Below are positions 14,790 through 24,312 of a stretch of DNA of 64,000 nt, piece by piece. How positions within the stretch are numbered: the first letter of the stretch is position 1; each line of letters opens with the position of its first letter. The stretch is taken from NCBI RefSeq assembly GCF_019931575.1, contig NZ_CP082923.1:248001-312000 (forward strand). Reading direction: 5' to 3'. The stretch is from Caulobacter segnis (GTDB taxonomy: Bacteria > Pseudomonadota > Alphaproteobacteria > Caulobacterales > Caulobacteraceae). The position numbers were made by a program, and so were the translations under genes. The notes beneath the pieces were generated by a model, which was not told the origin of the DNA, did no database searches, and worked only from the letters and a program-made list of their open reading frames with translations.

Positions 14790-16277
14790 ATGACTACCCC
14801 CGCAGACGACACCACGCCCCAAGACTTCCGCCCCGAGGCGCGCAGCCCCAGGGGCTTCGCCGACAAGCGCGCCCGCGACCTGCGGGCCGAGCGGGCGATC
14901 CTGGAGGCGGTGTCGGCGGTCTATGAGCGCTACGGCTTCGAGGCGCTGGACACCGGGGCGTTCGAATACGCCGACGCCCTGGGCAAGTTCCTGCCCGACA
15001 GCGACCGGCCCAACGAGGGCGTCTTCGCGCTGCAGGACGACGACGACCAGTGGATGGCGCTGCGCTACGACCTGACCGCGCCGCTGGCGCGGTTCGCGGC
15101 GCAGAACTGGGAGACCCTGCCCAAGCCGTTCCGCCGCTACGCCTTCGGGCCGGTGTGGCGCAACGAGAAGCCGGGGCCGGGGCGCTTCCGCCAGTTCATC
15201 CAGTGCGACGCCGACACGGTCGGCTCGGCCCGTCCGGAGGCCGACGCCGAGATCATCGCCATGGCGGTCGAGGGGCTGGAGGCGGCCGGCCTGCCGCGCG
15301 GCGCGGCGGTGCTGAAGATCAACAATAGGAAGCTGCTGAACGGCCTGCTGACGGCGGCGGGCGCCGACAGCGCCGGCCAGAAGCTGGCCGTGCTGCGCGC
15401 GGTCGACAAGCTGGACCGCCTGGGCGTGGACGGCGTGCGGCTGCTGCTGGGCGAGGGCCGCCTGGACGAGAGCGGCGACTTCACCAAGGGCGCGGGCCTG
15501 AAGGGCAAGGCGATCGACTCGGTGCTGGACTTTGTCCAGGCCGGGGCGGGCGGCCGTTCGGCGACCTTGGACAACATCGCCAAGGTGGTGGCCGGCTCGG
15601 CCGAGGGCGACGAGGGCCTGCTGGAGCTGTCGCGGATCGACGCGGCCCTGACCAGCCTGGGCATCGCCGACGACCAGGCCTTCATCGACCCGTCGATCGT
15701 CCGGGGGCTGGAATACTACACCGGCGCGGTGTTCGAGGCCGAGCTGCTGCTGACGACCACGGACGAGAAGGGGAACAAGGTCTCGTTCGGCTCGATCGGC
15801 GGCGGCGGGCGCTATGACGACCTGGTGGCGCGGTTCACCGGCAATGTCACCCCGGCCACGGGCTTCTCGTTCGGGGTGTCGCGCCTGGCGGCGGCGCTGC
15901 GGGCGGCCGGACGCGAGCCGGGTGGGACGGCGCGCGGGCCGGTGGTGGTGATCACCTTCGACCAGGCGCACATGCCGGAATACTTCTCCGTGGTCGGACA
16001 GCTGCGCGCGGCGGGCATCCCGGCCGAGGTCTATCTGGGGACCTCGGGCATGAAGCCGCAGATGAAATACGCCGACCGCCGGGGCGCGCCGGCCGTGGTC
16101 ATGCTGGGCGGGGACGAGATCGCCGCCGGCACGGTGACGATCAAGGACCTGGACGCCGGCCGCATGGCCGCCGAGGGCTTGGCCGACAACGCCGCCTGGA
16201 AGGCCGAGCGTCCCGGCCAGCAGACCATCCCGCGCGACCAGCTGGTCGCCGCGGTTCGCAAGATCATCGGGGGCTAA
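14790..16277 (+). CDS. hisS: Histidine--tRNA ligase, divergent alphaproteobacterial type
   Basis: A 495-residue class II aminoacyl-tRNA synthetase that charges tRNA-His. Motif 2 reads 'RRYAFGPVWRNEKPGPGRFRQF', the HisA-type motif is 'RGLEYYTGAVFE', and motif 3 lies in 'TGFSFGVSRLAAAL'. A C-terminal anticodon-binding domain follows from about residue 385. Compared with common bacterial HisRS (motif 2 with 'FRHERPQ.GR.RQF'), motif 2 differs in the way described for a clade of alphaproteobacteria, including Caulobacter, whose tRNA-His lacks the extra G-1. It is the first gene of an operon with hisZ (4-base gap) and hisG, behind a His-rich leader. The ATG is preceded by AAGGA. Confidence 0.96.
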   Translation: MTTPADDTTPQDFRPEARSPRGFADKRARDLRAERAILEAVSAVYERYGFEALDTGAFEYADALGKFLPDSDRPNEGVFALQDDDDQWMALRYDLTAPLARFAAQNWETLPKPFRRYAFGPVWRNEKPGPGRFRQFIQCDADTVGSARPEADAEIIAMAVEGLEAAGLPRGAAVLKINNRKLLNGLLTAAGADSAGQKLAVLRAVDKLDRLGVDGVRLLLGEGRLDESGDFTKGAGLKGKAIDSVLDFVQAGAGGRSATLDNIAKVVAGSAEGDEGLLELSRIDAALTSLGIADDQAFIDPSIVRGLEYYTGAVFEAELLLTTTDEKGNKVSFGSIGGGGRYDDLVARFTGNVTPATGFSFGVSRLAAALRAAGREPGGTARGPVVVITFDQAHMPEYFSVVGQLRAAGIPAEVYLGTSGMKPQMKYADRRGAPAVVMLGGDEIAAGTVTIKDLDAGRMAAEGLADNAAWKAERPGQQTIPRDQLVAAVRKIIGG

Positions 16278-16281
16278 TAGG

Positions 16282-17427
16282 GTGAGGCTCGAGCGTTCCA
16301 TTCCGGCGGAGGCGCTCGACGCCATCCGCGCGCCCCTGCTGGCGGCCGGCGCCGTGGCGACCGACGCGCCCGTGCTGCAGCCCCTGGGCCTGCTGCTGGA
16401 CCTGACCGGCGAGGCCATGCGCGCCCGGCTGTTCGTCGTCTCCGGCGACGGCGGCGAGGAGGCGGCCCTGCGCCCCGACTTCACCGTGGCCGTGGCCCGG
16501 CAGCACTTTTCCGCCAGAAGCGAAAATGGGGGCGGCGGGGCGGGCCGCTACCGCTACGAGGGCAAGGCGTTCCGCGTCGCGCCACGTGGCTCGGACCGGG
16601 CCGAGGAGTTCCTGCAGATCGGGATCGAGGCCTTCGAAGCCGGCGACCCCGTGGCCGCCGACGCCGAGATCGCCGCCCTGGCCTGGGCGGCCTCGGCCGC
16701 CGGCGGGCGGGACGACCTCAGCCTGATCCTGGGCGACGTCTCGCTGTTCGCCGCCTTCGTCGACAGCCTGGATCTGGCCGCGCCCCTGGCCGCCCGGCTC
16801 AAGCGCGCCTTCGCCAAGCCGCGCCAGCTGAAGGCCGAGCTGGACGGCGACGTGGAGCAGCCGACCGGCGAGGAGAGCCGCATCGCCTCGCTGCTGGCCG
16901 GCCTGCCGGAGGCCGAGGCCTCGGCGGTGCTGCAGGAGCTGTGGTCCCTGGCCGGCATCGAGCCCGTCGGCGGCCGCCGCCCGGCCGAGATCGCCCACAG
17001 GCTGGTCGAGCGCGCCGAGGCCGCCAAGGCCGGCCGTCTGGACGCCGAGCAGGCCGCCAAGGTCCGCGCCTTCCTGGCCGTCTCGGATCGTCCGGACGCG
17101 GCGCTGGACGCCATCGCGGCCCTGGCGGGTCCGAACGGCGCGGCGCTGAAGGCCGCCGTCGCCGGCTGGCGGTCGCGCCTGTCGGGCCTGGCCGCGCGCG
17201 GGGTTCCGCTGGACCGCGTGACCCTGGCCGCCGCCTTCGGCCGGGCCTTCGGCTATTACGACGGCTATCTGTTCGAGGTCCGCTCTTCCGCCCTGGGCGA
17301 CGAGCGGCCGCTGGCTGCGGGCGGCCGCTATGACGGCCTGCCCGGCAAGCTGGGCGCCGAGACCAACACCGGCGCGGTGGGCTTCATGGTCCGTCCGGCG
17401 CGCGCCTATGCGGGAGGCGGCGAATGA
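16282..17427 (+). CDS. hisZ: ATP phosphoribosyltransferase regulatory subunit
   Basis: A 381-residue HisRS paralogue that lacks tRNA charging and works as the regulatory partner of the short HisG. It has an N-terminal class II-like core: 'LRPDFTVAVARQHFS', 'RYRYEGKAFRVAP', and 'EFLQIGIEAF' in place of the synthetase motif. Near the end is 'AGGRYDGLPGKLGAETNTGAVGFMV'. It starts with GTG at 16282, 4 bases after hisS, and its stop overlaps the hisG ATG. HisZ-HisG forms a hetero-octamer that carries feedback inhibition by histidine. Confidence 0.95.
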   Translation: MRLERSIPAEALDAIRAPLLAAGAVATDAPVLQPLGLLLDLTGEAMRARLFVVSGDGGEEAALRPDFTVAVARQHFSARSENGGGGAGRYRYEGKAFRVAPRGSDRAEEFLQIGIEAFEAGDPVAADAEIAALAWAASAAGGRDDLSLILGDVSLFAAFVDSLDLAAPLAARLKRAFAKPRQLKAELDGDVEQPTGEESRIASLLAGLPEAEASAVLQELWSLAGIEPVGGRRPAEIAHRLVERAEAAKAGRLDAEQAAKVRAFLAVSDRPDAALDAIAALAGPNGAALKAAVAGWRSRLSGLAARGVPLDRVTLAAAFGRAFGYYDGYLFEVRSSALGDERPLAAGGRYDGLPGKLGAETNTGAVGFMVRPARAYAGGGE

Positions 17428-18383
17428 CGGCTGCACCTATGATCTTCGCCATCCCCTCCAAGGGCCGCCTGAAGGACCAAGTCGAGGCCTGGCTGGCCGA
17501 GTGCGGCTTCAAGCTGGAAATGACCGGCGGCGCGCGCGGCTATTCGGCCGAGCTGGCCGGCCTGCCGGGCGTCTCGGTGCGGCTGCTGTCGGCCGGCGAC
17601 ATCGCCGCGGGGCTGGACAGCGGCGACCTGCACCTGGGCGTCACGGGCGAAGACCTGCTGCGCGAGCGCGGCGACGACATGGACAGCCGGGTCATGCTGC
17701 TGCGGGCCCTGGGCTTCGGCCGCGCCGACCTGGTGGTGACCGCGCCCAAGAGCTGGCTGGACGTCGACACCATGGCCGATGTCGACGAGGTTGGGCACGC
17801 GCACCTGGCCCGCACCGGCCGCCGCCTGCGGGTGGCGACCAAGTACGTCACCCAGACCCGGGCCTTCTTCGCCCGCCACGGCGTCGCCGACTACCGCATC
17901 GTCGAGAGCAGCGGCGCGACTGAAGGCGCGCCCGCCGCCGGCGCGGCGGAACTGGTCGTCGACATCACCACCACCGGCGCGACCCTGGCCGCCAACGGCC
18001 TGAAGATCCTGTCGGACGGCGTGATCCTGAAGAGCCAGGCCCAGCTGACCGCCTCGCTGATCGCCAGCTGGACGGCCGAGCAGCTGGACAGCCTGAAGCG
18101 GCTGCTGTCGGTGGTCGAGGCCAAGGGCCGGGCGGGCAAGCTGGCGACCCTGGTCTGGCCGGCCGAGCAGGACGCGGCGGCCCAGGCGGCCGTGGCGGCC
18201 TTCGTCGCCAAGGGCGGCTCGCGCCGGGCCAACGGCGCCCTGCTGGCGACCGGCGACCTGTTCGACGCCGCCGCCGCCCTGGCGGCCGCCGGAGTCGAGC
18301 CGGTGACCGTCTCGCGCCCGGACTACGTGTTCGAGTCGCGGTCGGCGGTGCTGGATCGCTTCACCGAGGTTCTGCGAAAGTAA
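17424..18383 (+). CDS. hisG: ATP phosphoribosyltransferase catalytic subunit
   Basis: The first enzyme of histidine synthesis joins ATP and PRPP. The 319-residue protein begins 'IFAIPSKGRLKDQ' and has 'DLHLGVTGEDLL', 'RLRVATKYV' and the PRPP loop 'VVDITTTGATLAANGLKI'. It belongs to the HisZ-dependent type; the C-terminal part is longer than in minimal short HisG proteins but does not look like the ACT-like regulatory domain of long HisG. ATG overlaps the hisZ stop (ATGA), indicating translational coupling. The rest of the histidine pathway is not in the window. Confidence 0.95.
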   Translation: MTAAPMIFAIPSKGRLKDQVEAWLAECGFKLEMTGGARGYSAELAGLPGVSVRLLSAGDIAAGLDSGDLHLGVTGEDLLRERGDDMDSRVMLLRALGFGRADLVVTAPKSWLDVDTMADVDEVGHAHLARTGRRLRVATKYVTQTRAFFARHGVADYRIVESSGATEGAPAAGAAELVVDITTTGATLAANGLKILSDGVILKSQAQLTASLIASWTAEQLDSLKRLLSVVEAKGRAGKLATLVWPAEQDAAAQAAVAAFVAKGGSRRANGALLATGDLFDAAAALAAAGVEPVTVSRPDYVFESRSAVLDRFTEVLRK

Positions 18384-18806
18384 GTTTTGACATATCTGTC
18401 AAATATGGACGCGGAATCCGGGGGTATCTTCGACTTTCGCGTCCAAACTACGCCTTCCGCGTCAAAAATCTGGCGAACCCGTTGCGAAAAAGGGTTTTGA
18501 TGCGTTGACACCGTCATGAATTTGACGTTTCTAGACACTGCAAGAGCGAAACGAGCCCAACAGAGAGCTCCCGTTCTTCGGCGTTTCGGGGAGGAAACGC
18601 CCGCCTAGATCGAATGATCGAGAAAATAGCCAGCCCGTCGCGATTATCCCCCGCGGCGGGTTTGGTGTATCTGGGCTATAGCCAAGCTTTTTGACGTTAT
18701 GGTCAAAATTGACCGGAGCGGTTTTCGAGCGCCCACGCGGCGTATCGCGCCGCCGCGTCGCGACGTGCTCAGAGGGTCTTCACGGAACGTGGATGGGAGG
18801 CTCGGC
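18384..18806. promoter_or_regulatory. Gene-free stretch with TTTGAC/GTCAAA palindromes
   Basis: This 420-base, relatively AT-rich region follows hisG. It holds two inverted repeats of the same half-site: 18386-18392 with 18397-18403 (TTTGACA, spacer 4) and 18689-18695 with 18702-18708 (TTTTGAC, spacer 6). Single half-sites also occur at 18461 (GTCAAA), 18505 (TTGACA), 18521 (TTTGAC) and 18709 (TTGAC). A further 8-bp inverted repeat joins 18406-18413 and 18438-18445. No ORF with a ribosome site is seen. It looks like an operator cluster or an undescribed small RNA locus. Confidence 0.5.
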
Positions 18807-19004
18807 TCAGGCCGAGATGTTGAGCAGCACGCCGGTCAGTTCGCCGGTGGTCTGGCCCATGGCCGCGCCGGCCGCCGCCGCCATTTTCACATTGGTCTGC
18901 GCCACGGCCAGCTGGGTCAGGTCGACGGCCGGGGCCGGGGCCTCTTGCGAGGCGGCGGGGCGCGGCGCGGCGTAACGGGCGGCGTTGGTGGCGGAAACCT
19001 GCAC
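18807..19004 (-). CDS. Small Ala-rich hypothetical protein
   Basis: A 65-residue protein with a GTG start at 19004 and a strong TTGAGGAA ribosome site 6 bases upstream. The N-terminal half is Pro/Ala-rich ('RPAASQEAPAPAVDL'); the C-terminal half, 'LAVAQTNVKMAAAAGAAMGQTTGELTGVLLNISA', looks like a single amphipathic helix. In length and pattern it vaguely recalls small YjfB-type putative motility proteins, but that resemblance is weak and not relied on. It is transcribed toward hisG, with the operator-like cluster beyond its 3' end. Confidence 0.55.
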   Translation of the reverse strand: MQVSATNAARYAAPRPAASQEAPAPAVDLTQLAVAQTNVKMAAAAGAAMGQTTGELTGVLLNISA

Positions 19005-19152
19005 GGCGATTCCTCAAGGGATGCGCCGGTAGTCTGGTCCGCAAGCCTTAAGCCGGACTGACCAAGCAAGGTTAAGGCGGCGCGCTTGCCTGGCCCCGGG
19101 CCGGTGGATGGCTCGGCTCGCGGCATGACTTCGCCCGCCCCAGGCGGATGAC

Positions 19153-19183
19153 AAAAACCCCGCCGGTCTTTCGACCGACGGGG
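19153..19183 (-). terminator. Rho-independent terminator of the 19269-21773 TonB receptor
   Basis: An 11-bp stem with one mismatch (19158-19168 with 19173-19183) and a 4-base loop. Read on the reverse strand it is followed by TTTTT (19157-19153). It lies 86 bases beyond the receptor stop. Confidence 0.85.
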
Positions 19184-19268
19184 CTTTCGCCGTGGGCGCG
19201 TTCGGGGCCGCCGAAGGGGGGCGGCCTCGTGGCGGTGTGGTCGGGAGGGGGTGTCCCGACCTCTTTCG

Positions 19269-21773
19269 TCAGAACGTGTACCGCAGCGTCGCCGAGGCCG
19301 TGCGGCCGAGGTAGGCGCGGCCGAGCACGACGCCGCTGGCCGGGATCGTGGCCTGTTCGGAGTCGCTCAGGGCCAGCTTATTGAACAGGTTGTTGACGTT
19401 CAGCATCAGCTGCACCCGCTCGGTCGGGCGGACCTGCACGAAGGCGTTGACCAGCTTGTAGCCGGGCAGCTTCAGCTGGTTGGTGTCCTGCGCGTAGGCG
19501 CTGGTGGTGCCGATCACATTCGCGCCGAAGGTCACGTACTTCAGCTCGACCTGCGGGGTCACCGAGTAGATGAAGTCGGCCTGGTGGCGCGGCGTGTTGC
19601 CGACCAGCTCCGGACGCTGGGCGTCCTTGGAGATCTTGGCGTCCGTATAGGTGGCGCCGGCGGTCACGCTGAACGGGCCCTTGCGAACAGCCGCTTCCAG
19701 CTCGACGCCCTTGGCCTTGTAGCTGCGAACGATGTTGTAAATCTGAGTTGAGCCATCAGCGCCGCTGCTGACCTGGGTGTTGCGCTCGCCTGTCTTCGCC
19801 GAGAAGCCCGTGACGTTGAAGGTCACGCCCGAGACCCGGTACTTCAGGCCCAATTCGGCCTGTTTCACGGTGTCGTAGGCGCTCTGGTCGTCCACCAGCT
19901 TGCCGGTGTTGTAGTTGACCGCTGGCGTGAACAGGATCTTGTCGCCCGAGGCGCGTCCGCCGCGGCTGTAGCGGCCGAAGACGGCCAGTTGCTCGGCGAC
20001 GCGGTAGTTCACGCCCGTCGAGTAGCTGAGGTAGTTGTAGTCGTAGTGGACATCGCCCGGTTGGCCCAGCGGCAGGACCGACACCTTCGTCTCCGCCGTC
20101 GAGACCGTACCGTCACGGTTGATGTCGAAGGACGCCGTGCCCTGCCGCCCGCCGCCCAGCTCGGCGCCGAGAAGCGTGCCGCGGACCTTGCCCATGTCGT
20201 AGCGCAGGCTGCCGCCGACGGCGATCTTGCCGATGTGGTAATTGACCGACGCGTAGGGCGCGTTGACGCCGTAGTTCATGTCGTAGTTGCGGCGGAAGGT
20301 GTTGCCGAGACCGTAGGAGACGTAACCGTCCTGCGTGAACGGCACGCCGGCCGCCGTCTTGGTGTTGATCAGCGTCGACTGGCCGTTGCCCGCCACGCCG
20401 AGCAGGACGTTGGGGAACACCATATCGGCCGCGTAGTCCTGGGACGAGGCGTAGAACCCGGCGGTGGTGGTCAGGTCCCCGCCGTTGATGTCCCAGACGC
20501 GGCTGGCGCGCAGGTCGTTGGTGACGTTGTTCAAGCTCTTGATCTTGGTGGTGAGCTGCAATGCCGAGGTCAGCAGGCCATTGCCGTTCAGCGTCGCCGG
20601 GCTGGTGATGGCCTGACCCGCTCGCGGGCCCGTGGCGTAGCTGAGCGTGTTGCCAACGCCGCCATAGGCCACCGACAGGACGGACGCCTGGTTCACGGCG
20701 ATCGGGCGAATGGTCAGGTTGCTCCCGCCCACGTCCGAGAAGCGGAACTTCTCGCTGATGGTCCAGCCCTTCACCTCATACTGGGCGTCCAGGCCCACGG
20801 ACTTGACCACGGCGTGTTGGCCGCCGCGCAGATCGTCTTGAGTGAGGTTGTTGTTCTCGTCCAGCCGGATGACGTTGCTGACGTAGCGCGACAGCAGCGA
20901 GTCGGTCTTCACGTTGAAGTTGGCCGGGCTGGTGAAGGTCGGATCGGCGTTCGTGCCCGAGACCTTGATGGGAACGAACTGGTAGTTGGGCGTGTGGTCG
21001 TTCAGATACTTGCCGTAGACGCGGACATAGCCGTTGTCGAACGTCTTGGTGATGTTGGCCTTGATCTGCCCGCCCTTGTAGGCCGTGTAGCCGACGTCGC
21101 GCGGCCCTTCGCCCTGGCGATAGAAGCCGCCGACATGGAAGCGCAGCGTGTCGCTGATCTTGCCGCCGTACTCGCCATCGACGCGCTTTTCGCCGTAGCC
21201 CAGGCCGTACGTGGCCTGAACGGCGCCGCCTTCGGTGTCGCCGGTCTTCGAGATCAGGTTGATCACGCCGCCGGGCGAGTTCGAGGCGAAGGTCGAGGCC
21301 GAGCCGCCGCGGATGGTCTCGATCTGCGAGACGTTGAGATCGGCGCGCATGAACATGTCCGTGCCGAACTGGTACATGTCGCCGAATTCCAGGACCGGCA
21401 GGCCGTCTTCCTGGAGCTGCACGTATTTCGAGCCCGTGCCCGACAGCGGCAGACCGCGGATCGAGTAGTTGGCGTTGCCTTCCCCGATCGCGTACTCGGC
21501 GCGGATCCCAGGGATGTTGCGCAGCACTTCACCCAAGGAGTGGGCGCCGTAGGTCTCGAATTCGGAAGCGCGTAGGGCGCTGGTCGAGGTGGCGCTGTCG
21601 AGGCGGTCGCGCCCCTTGGCGACGCCGGTCGAGAAGACGGCCTCGCCGTGAGCCTTGCCGCCAGCACTTTGAATGACCTTGTCGGCGGGTTTCGCCGCCT
21701 CGGCGCTCTGAGCGGCCGCCGGCATGATCAGCAGGAAGGGCGCGATCGCCGCGGACACGTACAGATGCTTCAT
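19269..21773 (-). CDS. TonB-dependent receptor
   Basis: An 834-residue outer-membrane receptor. A signal peptide ends at 'AAAQSAEA'. The plug has 'SLGEVLRNIPGIRAEY', 'NYSIRGLPLSG', 'QLQEDGLPVLEFGD' and 'QIETIRGGSASTFASNSPGGVINLISKTGD'. The barrel ends 'GRTASATLRYTF' with a late 'MLNVNNLFNKLALSD'. The plug resembles receptors of the CirA/Fiu type for small ligands, but the substrate is not evident. The start at 21773 is set by the signal peptide; a much longer upstream frame is non-coding. Upstream (21774-22131) lies an AT-rich region with direct repeats of TGCGACAT. Confidence 0.95.
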   Translation of the reverse strand: MKHLYVSAAIAPFLLIMPAAAQSAEAAKPADKVIQSAGGKAHGEAVFSTGVAKGRDRLDSATSTSALRASEFETYGAHSLGEVLRNIPGIRAEYAIGEGNANYSIRGLPLSGTGSKYVQLQEDGLPVLEFGDMYQFGTDMFMRADLNVSQIETIRGGSASTFASNSPGGVINLISKTGDTEGGAVQATYGLGYGEKRVDGEYGGKISDTLRFHVGGFYRQGEGPRDVGYTAYKGGQIKANITKTFDNGYVRVYGKYLNDHTPNYQFVPIKVSGTNADPTFTSPANFNVKTDSLLSRYVSNVIRLDENNNLTQDDLRGGQHAVVKSVGLDAQYEVKGWTISEKFRFSDVGGSNLTIRPIAVNQASVLSVAYGGVGNTLSYATGPRAGQAITSPATLNGNGLLTSALQLTTKIKSLNNVTNDLRASRVWDINGGDLTTTAGFYASSQDYAADMVFPNVLLGVAGNGQSTLINTKTAAGVPFTQDGYVSYGLGNTFRRNYDMNYGVNAPYASVNYHIGKIAVGGSLRYDMGKVRGTLLGAELGGGRQGTASFDINRDGTVSTAETKVSVLPLGQPGDVHYDYNYLSYSTGVNYRVAEQLAVFGRYSRGGRASGDKILFTPAVNYNTGKLVDDQSAYDTVKQAELGLKYRVSGVTFNVTGFSAKTGERNTQVSSGADGSTQIYNIVRSYKAKGVELEAAVRKGPFSVTAGATYTDAKISKDAQRPELVGNTPRHQADFIYSVTPQVELKYVTFGANVIGTTSAYAQDTNQLKLPGYKLVNAFVQVRPTERVQLMLNVNNLFNKLALSDSEQATIPASGVVLGRAYLGRTASATLRYTF

Positions 21774-22131
21774 TGGATTTCCCCAGTCCCATTTGGAATA
21801 GTTTTGTTTCCTGGGGTCCGTAATGGCGCAGTTTTCGTAACTTATATGTAAATAGAAGTTCCGCTGTGGCCGGTTAAGCCTGCGACATTTTGTACATGCA
21901 GCTGCGACATATTGCACTATATCATGTAGTGATGTGCGAATATCTCGCACTCTACTTGAAAGTACATTTGATACTGATTGTCGGATATTGCTCGAAGCCC
22001 GCGCTGGCATGCGGCTTCGGGAATGGGCCGTGCGGGCTGGGGGCGGTCGCGCCGCTCGGATCGCTCCGCCAGCGGCCGTCCGGACCCCGCCGTTCCTCCT
22101 CGTCGCGCCCGTCTTCATGGGCGCGACCCTC
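21774..22131 (-). promoter_or_regulatory. AT-rich control region with TGCGACAT direct repeats
   Basis: Two copies of TGCGACATWTTG start at 21881 and 21903, exactly 22 bases apart, on the same face of the helix. A GTGCGA/TCGCAC inverted repeat lies nearby, around 21934-21950. The core GCGACAT recurs as an inverted repeat at 24123-24165. A perfect 9-bp hairpin at 22102-22127, just beyond the chemoreceptor stop, may end that transcript but lacks a T-tract. Confidence 0.5.
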
Positions 22132-23958
22132 CTAGGCGGCCGCCGCCGGGCGAGCGCCCCGCCCCGTCGCGCCCGACGCGCTGGAGCCGGTCTCGGTCGA
22201 GCGCAGCCGGAAGCGGGCGACCAGCGTGGTGAGCTCATCGGCCTCCGCCGCCAGGCTGCGGGCGGCCGCGGTCGCTTCCTTGACCATCGCCGCGTTCTGC
22301 TGGGTCATGCTGTCCATGCTGGCGACGGCGCTGCTGACCTGCTTCAGGTTGTCGGCCTGGGTTTCGGTGCTTTGCGCGATCTCGTTGATGAGGGCGTTGG
22401 TGTCACCGATCTTCGCGCCGATCTGCGTCAGCATCTGACCGGTGTCGCCGACCCGGCCCACGCCGCTGGCGACCTGGACCGAGGACGTGTGGATCAGCGT
22501 CTTGATGTCCCGCGCGGCGTCGGCGGAGCGCTGGGCCAGCGCGCGGACTTCCTGCGCGACGACCGCGAAGCCACGGCCGGCTTCACCGGCGCGCGCAGCT
22601 TCGACGCCCGCGTTCAGCGCCAGCAGGTTGGTCTGGAAGGTGATGGCGTCGATCAGGTTGATGATCTGGCTGATCTCTTCCGAGCTCGTCTGGATGGCGT
22701 CCATCGCCGAGATCGCCTCGTTCACGATGGCGCCGCCTTCCATGGCGTTGCCGTTCGCGACCTGGATCGCCGTCCGGGCGTCCAAGGCGCGCTGAGCGGT
22801 CTCGCCCACCATCACGGTCACCTGTTTGGTCGCCATGCTGGTTTCTTGCAGGCGCGTGGCCTGCTGTTGCGTCTGGCGCGACAGGTCCTCGGAGGCCGAG
22901 TAGATCTCGGCCGCGCCCAGGTGGACGCTTTGCGCGGACCGCGCGACGCCCGAGATGCTCTGCTCGAGGCCTTCCACGGCGCTGTTGAACGACTGGCGCA
23001 GGCGCTCGTATTCGGCTTCGAACGGGCTCGTGATGACGTGGGTCAGGTCGCCGGAAGCGAGCGCGGCCAGGGCCGTGTCCAGCGTTTCCACGACGCGCCG
23101 CTGGGCGGCCTCGGCGCCGATCTTGGCCTGGTCGGCCTCGGCCTTGGCCCGCTCGGCGCGGGCTTTGGCCTGGTCGGCCTCGGCCTTGGCCAGGGCCGCG
23201 TCGCGAAAGACGAGCACGGCGCGGGCCATGTCTCCCAGTTCGTCGGCGCGGTCGGCGTCGACGGAGATGTCGTTGTCGCCTTCGGCGAGTTGGGTCATCG
23301 CGTGGGTGAGGGTCGTGATGGGGCGCGCGATCGTGCGGCTCAGCATCCGCGAGAGCGTCATCGCGATCGCGATCAGGGCGACGCCGCCCACGCCCAGGGC
23401 CGCCAAGGCCGTGACGATGGCGGTCTTTTGGCGCGCGCCGGCCTCGGCGATGTGCTTGGCCTCGGCGTCGCGGATGTCGCGCAAGGGCAGCACCGCCGCG
23501 CTGACCAGAACCTTCTTGCCGGCGTCGCGCACCATCTGTTGCGCCTCGTCACGCTGTCCGGCCTGGACGACCTCGATCATCCGGTCGCCCCAGTTCTTCC
23601 GCCACGTGAGCGTCGCGACGCGCGAGTCGTCGATGGCCTTCAGCATGACCGGGTCGGTGAGCGTCGACTTCAGCTTCTCCGAGACGCGGTCATATTCGTC
23701 GCGCCCTTCGTAGTAGGACTTCAGATAGCTCTTGTCCCCGGTGACGAGGAAGCCGCGGAACTGGCTGTTCTGCCTGAGAATGGCCGTCTCGAGCGCCAGG
23801 GCGTCCGCGTGAATCGACTGGCTGCGATTGTTGGTCTCGGTCGAGGCGCGGACCATCATGATGGTCGCGAGAAAGACGACCATCATGATCGCCGCCGACA
23901 CGCAGATGAAAACGAACGACAGGCTGAGCTTCTTCGGGATGTTCATCTTGGATGTCAT
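22132..23958 (-). CDS. Methyl-accepting chemotaxis protein with CHASE3-like sensor
   Basis: A 608-residue transmembrane chemoreceptor. TM1 lies at about residues 12-34. A periplasmic helical domain follows with the CHASE3-like '[20 protein letters not shown]'. TM2 is at about 180-203, then a HAMP domain ('[17 protein letters not shown]') and an unusual Ala/Glu/Lys coiled-coil ('[16 protein letters not shown]'). The signalling domain carries the highly conserved hairpin tip '[28 protein letters not shown]'. No NWETF-like C-terminal tether is present; the protein ends in an Ala-rich tail. ATG 23958 was chosen; 23946 is possible. It controls the CheA kinase; the ligand is unknown. Confidence 0.95.
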   Translation of the reverse strand: MTSKMNIPKKLSLSFVFICVSAAIMMVVFLATIMMVRASTETNNRSQSIHADALALETAILRQNSQFRGFLVTGDKSYLKSYYEGRDEYDRVSEKLKSTLTDPVMLKAIDDSRVATLTWRKNWGDRMIEVVQAGQRDEAQQMVRDAGKKVLVSAAVLPLRDIRDAEAKHIAEAGARQKTAIVTALAALGVGGVALIAIAMTLSRMLSRTIARPITTLTHAMTQLAEGDNDISVDADRADELGDMARAVLVFRDAALAKAEADQAKARAERAKAEADQAKIGAEAAQRRVVETLDTALAALASGDLTHVITSPFEAEYERLRQSFNSAVEGLEQSISGVARSAQSVHLGAAEIYSASEDLSRQTQQQATRLQETSMATKQVTVMVGETAQRALDARTAIQVANGNAMEGGAIVNEAISAMDAIQTSSEEISQIINLIDAITFQTNLLALNAGVEAARAGEAGRGFAVVAQEVRALAQRSADAARDIKTLIHTSSVQVASGVGRVGDTGQMLTQIGAKIGDTNALINEIAQSTETQADNLKQVSSAVASMDSMTQQNAAMVKEATAAARSLAAEADELTTLVARFRLRSTETGSSASGATGRGARPAAAA

Positions 23959-24312
23959 CGTTCCACTAATAGCCGGCCGGCTATCCCCTTGATCCCGGCG
24001 CTTATCGAACCGTTCTTGCGAACACTTTCGCCGCGGATTCCTGCCTCGACATTGATGACAACAGCTAGGCAATAGTTATTTCCTGGTCATTAAAAACGAC
24101 CTCATGTCCCCGATTTGGGTCTGCGACATAAAGTCTCGCCAAGGATTGCGGGGCATTTATGTCGCCTTAACAGGCGCTGCTGTTCATTGGTTTCTACCGT
24201 ACTGACAATACTAGATTTCAATTCTACACGCAGGCGTTGTTTCAGCTTGGTCGGCGTGAGCCGTTTTACCTTAAATTGCGTGGGGCGTGTTGCTCGTGTG
24301 GATTGTGACCCT
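23959..24312. promoter_or_regulatory. Divergent control region with a GCGACATAAA inverted repeat
   Basis: The region lies between the chemoreceptor and DUF2332 starts, which are divergent. GCGACATAAA at 24123-24132 is repeated as its exact complement at 24156-24165, a perfect 10-bp inverted repeat with a 23-base spacer. The same GCGACAT core occurs as direct repeats upstream of the TonB receptor. No ORF with family similarity is seen here. Confidence 0.45.
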
